In this document: positions 34,490-41,863 of the stretch, one piece after another
Layout of the letters: each line of letters opens with the position of its first letter
Position numbering within the stretch: the first letter of the stretch is position 1
NCBI GenBank assembly: GCA_024693845.1
Contig: JAILKJ010000036.1
Coordinates: 1-60,677, forward strand
DNA from: Lachnospiraceae bacterium
GTDB lineage: Bacteria; Bacillota; Clostridia; Lachnospirales; Lachnospiraceae
Length of the DNA stretch: 60,677 nt
Reading direction: 5' to 3'
Program-made: the position numbers and the translations under genes
The notes under the pieces: model-generated
The model's database searches: none
What the model was told of the DNA's origin: nothing
Seen by the model: the letters and a program-made list of their open reading frames with translations, nothing else

Positions 34490-36195
34490 TCCAGCTTACT
34501 GTAATATGCCTCCAGCTTATCTTTAGCGCTGATATAGTAGCGCTCCATTCTCTTATCAAAATGCTTGCCCATGCTTTCCATCATGATGGCATCGGCTTTC
34601 TCAAAGGACATTTTTTCCTTATAAACACGCTTGCTGACCAGAGCATCATACACATCCGCAACAGCCATGATCCTGGCCTCCAGCGGGATCTGATCTGCTT
34701 TCAGCCCTTCCGGATAACCGGAACCGTCCATACGCTCATGATGGTAATGGGCCACATTCTCAGCCACAACTTTGAAGGACTCATCGTCCGTATCCTTCAG
34801 GATCTCGTGAACGATCTCGGCACCCTTGGCCGCATGGGTCTTCATGATCTCGAATTCCTCATCCGTAAAACGTCCCGGCTTACGCAGGATGGCATCGTCT
34901 ACGGCTACCTTCCCCAGATCGTGCATGGGCGCCGCTTTTATGATATCGGAACAGAACTCCTCTGACAGCCCGAAGACATCGTCCTTGCGGATCTCATCGA
35001 TGAGGATCCGTACCACGTCACTGGTCCTCTTGATATGACCGCCTGTGGAATTGTCCCGACTTTCCACCATGGTCGCCATGCTCAGGATCAGGTTGTTGTG
35101 CATCTCCACGATGTGCTGTGTCTTCCTATCCACCTCCTGGGCAAGCTCATCATTATATGTATCCAACAGTCTGATATACTGCTGGTTCTTGGTATCGTCC
35201 CGAAGGATGATCTGATAGCCGCATTTTTTATAACCGTCATAGAGATGGTTCACATCCACGATATAGAACTTGTCCTCATCGGGATTGTCGGGATTTCTCT
35301 TGGCAAAGAGATTCTTGACGGGTCCGTCTTCATTAAAATGCTTCACCCAATGGCTTACGGTCTTATCCAGCGCCGACAAACGGGCGACCGAACAGTCCAT
35401 GGGCAGTTTACGAAGCTCCGGCAGGATCTCCTTGGCGGTCTCATTGGCCCCCAGAAAACGTCCCTTCAGATCCAGTGAAACAAAACCGGTATCTCCGTTC
35501 TGGGTCAGCGTCTCCATTACCATCTCACCGGAATTGTACAGGCTCATACGATGGGTGATAAAAAGATAGGTCAGCTGCGCCAGCACATAGCCACTGGGAG
35601 TCAGGTCGAACTTGCGGCCGTAAAGAATATTCCAGAAGTACAAAACAATGGTGGTAAATTCGGGAATGAACAAAAGCGCCAGGATATAGTCCGACACCTG
35701 TCTTTTTTTCATAAAGGTATAGAGGATCGTGCCGATTCCCACCAGAGAATAGATAATGACAACAACATAAAAGACGGTGTGCATGGGACCGTATTCCTTG
35801 ACCATCCGCAGCTTGCCGTCCACCTGCTCCATGCTGACGCTTTTATAGAAAAAAGGCCGCCTTTGGATGGTATATACGCCGAAATAGAGCGCGGCGCTTA
35901 CCAAAAAAGCCCCCATGCGGACAGCTCTTTTGATTTCCACCTGACACAGATTGAAGATACACATGGTAATGAAAAAGGTCAGAAAACACCCTCCGACATA
36001 ACACAGCTTCAACGACAGAAGAGCCATGTCCAGACTGTCAGCCTGTTCACTGGAATAGTATCCCAGGATCGCAATGGGCGACAGCAGATAGATCGCCGTG
36101 ATATTCACATCAAAATGCTTCTTCCAAATATAGACATAGACGATGGAAAGAAAAAACGATATAAAGAACAGTACTTCATAAAACAAGAACACCAT
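34486..36195 (-). CDS. Membrane HD-GYP c-di-GMP phosphodiesterase with 7TM and PAS-like regions
   Basis: A 569-residue protein. About seven N-terminal helices (1-215) resemble the 7TM sensor found in some histidine kinases. A PAS-like segment follows (QNGDTGFVSLDLKGRFLGANETAKEIL), then a short coiled coil, then an HD-GYP domain. Catalytic motifs are complete: HDLGK (HD at 425-426), HHERMDGSGYP (485-495). It should degrade c-di-GMP at the membrane. It is the last gene of an operon starting with the DHH phosphoesterase and is convergent, with overlapping stop codons, to a GGDEF gene. Confidence 0.9.
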   Translation of the reverse strand: MVFLFYEVLFFISFFLSIVYVYIWKKHFDVNITAIYLLSPIAILGYYSSEQADSLDMALLSLKLCYVGGCFLTFFITMCIFNLCQVEIKRAVRMGAFLVSAALYFGVYTIQRRPFFYKSVSMEQVDGKLRMVKEYGPMHTVFYVVVIIYSLVGIGTILYTFMKKRQVSDYILALLFIPEFTTIVLYFWNILYGRKFDLTPSGYVLAQLTYLFITHRMSLYNSGEMVMETLTQNGDTGFVSLDLKGRFLGANETAKEILPELRKLPMDCSVARLSALDKTVSHWVKHFNEDGPVKNLFAKRNPDNPDEDKFYIVDVNHLYDGYKKCGYQIILRDDTKNQQYIRLLDTYNDELAQEVDRKTQHIVEMHNNLILSMATMVESRDNSTGGHIKRTSDVVRILIDEIRKDDVFGLSEEFCSDIIKAAPMHDLGKVAVDDAILRKPGRFTDEEFEIMKTHAAKGAEIVHEILKDTDDESFKVVAENVAHYHHERMDGSGYPEGLKADQIPLEARIMAVADVYDALVSKRVYKEKMSFEKADAIMMESMGKHFDKRMERYYISAKDKLEAYYSKLD

Positions 36196-36243
36196 TTTGG
36201 ACTGTCTCCCTCAAAACTATCTGTCGGATTCTCTCTTGTATTT

Positions 36244-36939
36244 TCACATAAATGTCGGCGGAATAAACTCCACACCGCTCTCAAGCAGATGTCCGATGAT
36301 CTTCTCATAATAGCGCGGCACCATTTTATCCGTATCATCATGGGCATGGAACAGGATGATATGACGGTTACCCTCTGCTAACATGGCTGCTCCCTCCTCC
36401 GGAGCGGGATCATGGATCTTTTCCATGACCGACTCCAGGGTAAATCCCGATCCTTCCCTGATCCGGTACTCCTCAATATCGAAGCTCCAATAAGTATCGA
36501 TATCCTTCCGGTAACCCTTTTCATCCCACCAGGGATAGACAAGCTGTCTGTCATCCACCTTATCAAAACCCTTTTCACGCAGGTATGCCTGCAGAGCCGC
36601 TTTATTATCTCCCCCCTTATCTCCATACGGAAAACGGAAGGGACGATATTTCCTCTCCGTGTTGCAATCGCGATACAACTCATCCAGTACCGCCTCGCAG
36701 CTTTCGATCTCCCTGACCGCCTCGTCCATGGTCAGCTGAGAAAAAAACGGGTGAGAGTAGCTGTGGTTGCCCAGGATCAATCCCGAGGAAACCGCATATT
36801 TAGCCTCCTCGTAGTTTTCCTCCACCGCTTTGCCTATGGCAAACAGCAGCGGTGTGATCCCCTTCTCTTTCAGATAATCCAGCAGAGCCGGTGTGTTCCC
36901 GGATGCAAGATCATCGATGGTCAAAAGTGCCCGTATCAT
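36244..36939 (-). CDS. Polysaccharide deacetylase family protein (NodB/CE4)
   Basis: A 231-residue protein built almost only of the NodB domain. Motif 1 is LLTIDD (metal and base Asp), motif 2 NHSYSHP (metal His pair), motif 3 RFPYG, and the late motif IILFHAHDD. It has no signal peptide or membrane anchor, unlike secreted peptidoglycan deacetylases, so it may act on a cytosolic sugar or small N-acyl substrate, or be exported by another path. It lies 12 bp after the 71-residue Cys protein and 48 bp before the HD-GYP gene. Confidence 0.82.
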   Translation of the reverse strand: MIRALLTIDDLASGNTPALLDYLKEKGITPLLFAIGKAVEENYEEAKYAVSSGLILGNHSYSHPFFSQLTMDEAVREIESCEAVLDELYRDCNTERKYRPFRFPYGDKGGDNKAALQAYLREKGFDKVDDRQLVYPWWDEKGYRKDIDTYWSFDIEEYRIREGSGFTLESVMEKIHDPAPEEGAAMLAEGNRHIILFHAHDDTDKMVPRYYEKIIGHLLESGVEFIPPTFM

Positions 36940-36951
36940 GGTAAGCCTCCG

Positions 36952-37167
36952 CTAATATATTTTCTCAACGTCCCCTTCGATACCATACTGCTGTTTAAAA
37001 GAAGCCAGATCCGAAGCATTGCGGATCAGCATCATCTCTTCAAAGGCGCCGGTATGCAGATCCTTAAAACCCGCCACCTGCTCCCCGTTGCATATGCTGC
37101 ATTTGAGCACGGGCTTTTGCTTTTCGCTGTCATAGGTTTTGGTCTCGCTCTTTTTCCTGAAAAACAC
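36952..37167 (-). CDS. Small conserved-looking protein with one CxxC
   Basis: A 71-residue protein without a recognised domain. It has a basic N-terminus (MFFRKKSETKT), then LKCSICNGEQVAGFKDLHTGAFEEMML and an acidic C-terminus. One CxxC pair and a GEQVAGFKD segment recall small proteins often seen in Lachnospiraceae, sometimes labelled aspartate dehydrogenase without basis; the protein is far too short for that enzyme. A single CxxC could bind zinc or iron as a dimer. It is tightly placed (13 bp and 12 bp) between the AlkD-like and deacetylase genes. Confidence 0.7.
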   Translation of the reverse strand: MFFRKKSETKTYDSEKQKPVLKCSICNGEQVAGFKDLHTGAFEEMMLIRNASDLASFKQQYGIEGDVEKIY

Positions 37168-37180
37168 AGGCCCCTCCCTG

Positions 37181-37876
37181 TTACTTCCCGGTTTTGATCT
37201 TCAAGGTCCTTAGGTATGCCTTCTGCTCGTCTGTGATGCGATAGCTTTCCACCGACTTCTGAATGGCCTTGTTATGTGTCCAGACATCCAGACGATGCTC
37301 CTCGATGAAGGGCAATACAGCGTCGTATTGCTTGGCCAGCGCCGTGGCAAAATACCAGGCGATCATCATGTTCACATAGTATTCATCTGACCTAAGGGAA
37401 GCGACCATCTCCGGATAGGCAGGATCAAAATCCTCCGTCAGGAAATGCTCCATCAACATCCCCACGCCGAACCGGATCGTATATGTCCGGTCGCTGCGGA
37501 TCCACTTTCCGATCCGCTCAAGCAGCTCTTTGCGATGCTTCTTAAACACCTTGGGAGACATCTGATCGCAGGTTGCCCAGTTATCCACGTAGGGCAGAAA
37601 AGCCTCCAGTCGTCCCATACATGCATCGTAGTCCTTCATTTCCGAAATAATAAACGCATGAAGCTGGTTTTCATCAAAAAAAGCATGGGGAAGCTCGTCG
37701 AGAAACTCCCCGATATCCTCCCTTTTTGCAAACTCCTTTGCCATCTTCCGAAGGATCGGAGTCCTGACCCCGATCACGCTCCGGGACCCGGCCGTCGGTA
37801 TCGTCCGAAGCTGGAGCTTGCGATACTCCGGATCTTCGTTTTCCTTAAGCCGGCTCATGATCTCGTCCGTAACCAT
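37181..37876 (-). CDS. AlkD-like DNA alkylation repair protein (HEAT-like repeats)
   Basis: A 231-residue all-helical protein of the DNA alkylation repair glycosylase family. It contains the pattern YVDNWATCDQMS (about 98-109), where Trp and Asp belong to the base-excision site, and repeated helical pairs of the HEAT-like fold through the rest. It should remove bulky or charged alkylated bases. It is 12 bp downstream of the DHH phosphoesterase gene, which may also deal with nucleic-acid fragments, so the front of this operon has a DNA/RNA-maintenance flavour. Confidence 0.88.
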   Translation of the reverse strand: MVTDEIMSRLKENEDPEYRKLQLRTIPTAGSRSVIGVRTPILRKMAKEFAKREDIGEFLDELPHAFFDENQLHAFIISEMKDYDACMGRLEAFLPYVDNWATCDQMSPKVFKKHRKELLERIGKWIRSDRTYTIRFGVGMLMEHFLTEDFDPAYPEMVASLRSDEYYVNMMIAWYFATALAKQYDAVLPFIEEHRLDVWTHNKAIQKSVESYRITDEQKAYLRTLKIKTGK

Positions 37877-37888
37877 CCTATCCTCCCG

Positions 37889-38905
37889 TCAGGATTTTAA
37901 ACCCACAGCTTTGTTCAGACTGTGTAAAAAGCGCTCCACCAGGGCTTCATCCGGATTGGCACCCAGCTTTTGGATTCCCTCCAGAGGAACAAACCCGCCG
38001 GCCATGTAAGCATGCCCGCCACCGGACCCGATGCCATCGAGAGCCTCGGCGATCATTTTTCCGCAATCCACCTCTTTGAGGAAGAACTCCGCACGAATGG
38101 AAAACTTATAGCCGTCGTCACGCTTGGAATAAACCACTGCGATGTCCACCTCCTCCAGGGAGAGGATGAAATCACAGGTGATGGCGATCAGTGCATCCTG
38201 ACAGGCAAAGGGAATAAAGGCAACTCCGATCCTGTCATAGATACTGATGTTGGAGATGGCCGCGCCGTAGGCATGGAGATCTTCAAAGACCAGCTGGTTT
38301 TGTTCCAGGCGGGAAAGGATCTTCGTATCCGCAAGGGGATGCAGCATCCCGAAAGCATGAACGTCCTCCTCGGTAACGCCTCTGGTAAATCCGCCGGTGT
38401 CCACCTGAAGGCCGTACATCAGGGCAGTTGCCGTCATGGCATCCGGTGTAAGACCCAGCATATCATAGTATTCCGAGATCAGGGTGGCGCAGCTTCCCAC
38501 CGTGCGCACATCTTTGTAGTAATAATCCACGGGAACCGTGGTGGGATGATGGTCCACACAGGCCACCTCATCGCCGATGAGATCCAGGATGTTGCCGCCC
38601 ATTTTCTGGGAGTCTACGCAGATGATGGGATCGTCCTCTCCCATCCTGCCTTCCAGTTCTTCCTTGGAAAAAATACTGATCCCCAAAAGCTCCACCATCT
38701 TGCGGGTATTGAGCCTGTCGATCTTGCCGTGATAGCATAAAACGGCATCGATCCCCTGACGGATCAGCAGCTGCTGAAGTCCGTAGCCGGCACCGATGGC
38801 ATCGGGATCCGGGAAATTATGCGTCTGCACATAAACCGTCTTCCCCTTCAAAAGATCGATCAGTTCCGTTAGCGTATGCGAATTATTTCTTTCGATATCA
38901 AGCAT
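37889..38905 (-). CDS. DHH family phosphoesterase (NrnA-like)
   Basis: A 338-residue DHH-DHHA1 protein. The metal site is visible as NFPDPDAIGAGYG (about 30-42), ICVDSQK, and CVDHHPTT with the DHH triad; GSGGGHAYMAGGFVP near residue 300 is the DHHA1 substrate motif. Relatives degrade short RNA pieces (nanoRNA), pAp, or the linear dinucleotides from cyclic di-nucleotide breakdown. Being in the same operon as an HD-GYP gene, which yields pGpG or GMP, makes the last role attractive but unproven. It has an extended -10 promoter. Confidence 0.85.
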   Translation of the reverse strand: MLDIERNNSHTLTELIDLLKGKTVYVQTHNFPDPDAIGAGYGLQQLLIRQGIDAVLCYHGKIDRLNTRKMVELLGISIFSKEELEGRMGEDDPIICVDSQKMGGNILDLIGDEVACVDHHPTTVPVDYYYKDVRTVGSCATLISEYYDMLGLTPDAMTATALMYGLQVDTGGFTRGVTEEDVHAFGMLHPLADTKILSRLEQNQLVFEDLHAYGAAISNISIYDRIGVAFIPFACQDALIAITCDFILSLEEVDIAVVYSKRDDGYKFSIRAEFFLKEVDCGKMIAEALDGIGSGGGHAYMAGGFVPLEGIQKLGANPDEALVERFLHSLNKAVGLKS

Positions 38906-38936
38906 GTAATATCCCCTTTACCCTGTTTGGTATCCC

Positions 38937-38945
38937 ATTATAGCA
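38937..38945 (-). promoter_or_regulatory. Extended -10 promoter of the DHH operon
   Basis: On the minus strand TGCTATAAT matches TGnTATAAT, 32 bp before the DHH phosphoesterase start. The -35 region is poor, as is common for extended -10 promoters. Confidence 0.55.
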
Positions 38946-39036
38946 GATTTTCCCCCTTCCCGCCACACTCAGGGACGTATTATATGCTTATTTATGAGGA
39001 TTTAAACTCCTGATTTATGAAGATTTGAATCTGACG

Positions 39037-39065
39037 TGGAAAAATCAACATTTCTGTAGTAAAAT
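39037..39065 (+). promoter_or_regulatory. Possible promoter of the hydrogenase-chemoreceptor gene
   Basis: TGGAAA and TAAAAT lie 17 bp apart, 50 bp before the start codon; an AGGAGG ribosome site follows. The -35 match is weak. Confidence 0.4.
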
Positions 39066-39115
39066 AAGGCTTATCACTCGTAGATCTACTCTGATTTTTA
39101 TAGCAGGAGGGTATC

Positions 39116-41050
39116 ATGGGATTGGTAAGAACAAATGAGAAATGTATCGGATGCAACAAATGCATCAGAGCCTGCAGCTGTACCGGCGCAAATATCGCCG
39201 TTGAGAAGGACAGAAGAAACGTCATCGAGGTGGATCCGAAGAAATGTATCGCCTGCGGTGCCTGTATCGATGCCTGCGAACACGGAGCCAGAGAATACGA
39301 AGATGATGTGGAAAGATTCTTTTATGATCTGCAGCATGGCGTGAAGATCTCCGTACTGATCGCCCCTGCCTTTCTGGCTAACTATCCTCATGAATATGAG
39401 AAATATCTCGGTATGCTCAAAAAGCTGGGTGTGAACCGCTTCATCAGCGTTTCCTTCGGCGCCGATATCACTACCTGGGCATATATCAAATACATCACCG
39501 AGCGCAATTACTTCGGAAGCATCTCCCAGCCCTGTCCGGCTGTTGTGGGATATATCGAGCGCTATCTGCCCGAGCTGCTTCCCAAGCTGATGCCCGTCCA
39601 GAGCCCCATGATGTGCGCTGCGATCTATGTGAAGAAATACCTGAAAGTCAACGATAAGCTGGCCTTTATCAGCCCCTGCATCGCCAAAAAGAATGAGATC
39701 GACGATCCCAACAATCACGGATATGCATCCTACAATCTGACTTTTTCCAAGCTGGTTGCCTACCTGAAAGAGCATCCGGTAAGTGGCGCAACTCCTTATA
39801 CGGACGAGATCGAATACGGTCTCGGCTCCATCTACCCTATGCCGGGCGGATTGAAGGAGAACGTATACTGGCTGCTGGGTGAGGATGCCGCAGTCCGCCA
39901 GATGGAAGGCGAGCACCATATGTATGAATACCTTCGCAGGAACAAGGATCGGATCAAAAACGGCAAAACACCCTATCTGTTCGTGGATGCCCTGAACTGT
40001 ACCAATGGTTGTCTCTACGGAACCGGTGTAGATAACCGGAAGACCCTGAATGAGGATGTCTTTATCAATATCCAGAACATCCGCAAGAACAGCAGGAACG
40101 ATTCCAAGAAATCCGCCTGGGGCAAGGGCCTTACCCCCGAAAAGAGACTGGCGGCCCTCAACAGGCAGTTTGCCGATCTTAAGCTGGATGACTTTGTCCG
40201 GAAATACACCGACAGAAGCAAGGATTGTACTTATACGGTACCCTCCGACCAGAAGCTGGAGGAAATCTACCGCAAGCTGAAAAAATACCGTCCGGAGGAC
40301 CGCCACATCGACTGCGGCTGCTGCGGATACAACACCTGCCGGGATATGGCCATAGCCATCGCCAACGGCTTCAGCCATCACCACAACTGTGTACACTACA
40401 TCAAGGATCGCGCTTATGAAGAGAAGGACAAGGCAGTTGCCCTTGCCGATGAAGTTAAGCAGGCCCACGATGAACTGAATATGAAGAAGGGTTCGCTGGC
40501 AGAGGGTATCAATGATAACTTCGAGAAGCTGATCACCTCCATCGATCAGATCCAGAGGACCAGTGAAGAGAATGCAAATCAGACCGCCGGCATCTCCGAA
40601 TCCATGGCAGAGGTAGAAGAATTTGCCCAGAACCTGCGCAGCGTTCTCTCCACCATTGAGGGCTGCCTCGAAAAGCTGGAGGCCAATAACGCCAACGTTA
40701 TCGCCATCTCCAACCAGACCAATCTGCTGGCTCTCAACGCTTCCATCGAGGCCGCCAGAGCGGGAGAAGCGGGACGGGGCTTTGCCGTTGTGGCAGAAGA
40801 GATCAAAACCCTGGCCGAGAATTCCAACACAACGGCCAATGACAGTAACAAGAACAACAACGATATCAAGGAAACCCTGAACAAGCTGATCGATGAATCC
40901 CAACAGCTGACAGATATCGTAAAGAGCGTAAACCAGAGAGCAGAGAATCTTGTGGCTTCTTCCCAGGAGACCACCTCCTCCATCAGCATGGTCCAGTCTG
41001 TTACGGAGAACGTGGAAGATTCCCTCAAGCAGCTGCTGGATTCCATCTGA
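39116..41050 (+). CDS. Sensory [FeFe]-hydrogenase fused to a methyl-accepting chemotaxis domain
   Basis: A 644-residue soluble fusion. Residues 10-20 and 44-54 give two [4Fe-4S] ferredoxin clusters ([22 protein letters not shown]). Residues about 75-330 are a [FeFe]-hydrogenase large-subunit domain that keeps the four H-cluster cysteines: Cys140 (SQPCP), Cys188 (ISPC), Cys295 and Cys299 (LNCTNGC). The proton-transfer cysteine of catalytic enzymes (TSCCP) is lost. Residues 400-408 form another Fe-S motif (CGCCGYNTC). Residues about 450-644 are a chemoreceptor signalling coil with tip [19 protein letters not shown] (533-551). No membrane helix is present. It probably reports H2 or redox state to the chemotaxis system. 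A lipoprotein gene follows after 3 bp. Confidence 0.9.
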   Translation: MGLVRTNEKCIGCNKCIRACSCTGANIAVEKDRRNVIEVDPKKCIACGACIDACEHGAREYEDDVERFFYDLQHGVKISVLIAPAFLANYPHEYEKYLGMLKKLGVNRFISVSFGADITTWAYIKYITERNYFGSISQPCPAVVGYIERYLPELLPKLMPVQSPMMCAAIYVKKYLKVNDKLAFISPCIAKKNEIDDPNNHGYASYNLTFSKLVAYLKEHPVSGATPYTDEIEYGLGSIYPMPGGLKENVYWLLGEDAAVRQMEGEHHMYEYLRRNKDRIKNGKTPYLFVDALNCTNGCLYGTGVDNRKTLNEDVFINIQNIRKNSRNDSKKSAWGKGLTPEKRLAALNRQFADLKLDDFVRKYTDRSKDCTYTVPSDQKLEEIYRKLKKYRPEDRHIDCGCCGYNTCRDMAIAIANGFSHHHNCVHYIKDRAYEEKDKAVALADEVKQAHDELNMKKGSLAEGINDNFEKLITSIDQIQRTSEENANQTAGISESMAEVEEFAQNLRSVLSTIEGCLEKLEANNANVIAISNQTNLLALNASIEAARAGEAGRGFAVVAEEIKTLAENSNTTANDSNKNNNDIKETLNKLIDESQQLTDIVKSVNQRAENLVASSQETTSSISMVQSVTENVEDSLKQLLDSI

Positions 41051-41053
41051 GCC

Positions 41054-41863
41054 ATGGGTAAAGGACTGATTCGCTTAACCAGAGTTGCACCTTTTTTCCT
41101 GTTGCCTGCTCTCCTTCTTTCGGGCTGCGGGCATGTTAAGAGCGCCAAAAAGCTGATCCGCGCTGCCAGAGCCGAACACGGAAGCTGCGAGGTCGTATCG
41201 AAGACGGAGAGCGAAGATCGTGTTGAGGTTGTCCTGAAGGATAAGCTTCAGGGCTTTGAATATACGGTTTACAGTTACATGCAGGACCTGAACATAGACG
41301 GTTCCTCCTTTGGCTCCCTGCCGGAGACAAGGGATCATTTCGATGAGGCTTTGCGTGAATATGTCTATGCGCAGACCGCAGCCGAATTCAGTGAACTTAC
41401 CCGGCGCACCGGTGCCGTGCTGAAGGACAATTACGTACTGAGCGTTCCGGAAACGGCTGATGCTGCAGCTGTGGGTGAAGAGGCAAGCCGCATCCTGCAA
41501 AAGCAGAATCTGAACAACCGCATGGACCGCTGCAGGCTCGATATTGAAACAGAAAAAAGAGAGCACCTGGGCAGCTGTGTGCTGCCTGAGTGCTCTTTTC
41601 GTGATCCTGTGCAGGAAAAGGATGACTATTTCATAAACGAAGCTCCGGAATATATCACGGGGCTCAATCCTTCGGACATCACTTATGACCGAAAGGAAAC
41701 CATCGGGGACATAACCTACTACTATTTCAAAACACAGAACCAGAATTTCTGGATCTCAAATGAAGAGGACAAATCCACAGGACTTTGGAAGACGAACTTC
41801 GATAAAACCAAGGATAAGATCACCAAACCTATCCACTTCCACCTTCACTTCAGCACGCATTAA
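41054..41863 (+). CDS. Unrecognised lipoprotein downstream of the hydrogenase-chemoreceptor
   Basis: A 269-residue exported lipoprotein: signal peptide 1-23 with lipobox LLLSGCG (lipid on Cys24), then a domain of about 245 residues with no family I know. The start follows the hydrogenase-chemoreceptor stop by 3 bp and lacks a strong ribosome site, so it likely depends on coupling. An unusually perfect terminator-like hairpin (41553-41599) lies inside the coding region and is translated through without a frame break. The stop codon overlaps that of the convergent hybrid kinase gene. The link to the hydrogenase sensor is positional only. Confidence 0.7.
   Translation: MGKGLIRLTRVAPFFLLPALLLSGCGHVKSAKKLIRAARAEHGSCEVVSKTESEDRVEVVLKDKLQGFEYTVYSYMQDLNIDGSSFGSLPETRDHFDEALREYVYAQTAAEFSELTRRTGAVLKDNYVLSVPETADAAAVGEEASRILQKQNLNNRMDRCRLDIETEKREHLGSCVLPECSFRDPVQEKDDYFINEAPEYITGLNPSDITYDRKETIGDITYYYFKTQNQNFWISNEEDKSTGLWKTNFDKTKDKITKPIHFHLHFSTH
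41553..41599 (-). terminator. Terminator-like hairpin inside the lipoprotein gene, serving the convergent kinase
   Basis: A 19-bp stem with one mismatch and three G-U pairs and a 5-nt loop. The minus-strand transcript exits into six Ts; the plus-strand side exits into four Ts. It lies about 260 bp past the kinase stop codon, and there is no intergenic space for a terminator between the two convergent genes. Confidence 0.6.

Noticed and set aside
36244-36939. Secreted peptidoglycan deacetylase
   Set aside because: NodB motifs are present but there is no signal peptide or membrane helix, so a secreted role is not supported.
39098-40903. A 601-codon open frame on the minus strand opposite the hydrogenase-chemoreceptor
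   Set aside because: Repetitive hydrophobic composition from antisense reading; Fe-S and chemoreceptor motifs prove the plus-strand frame.
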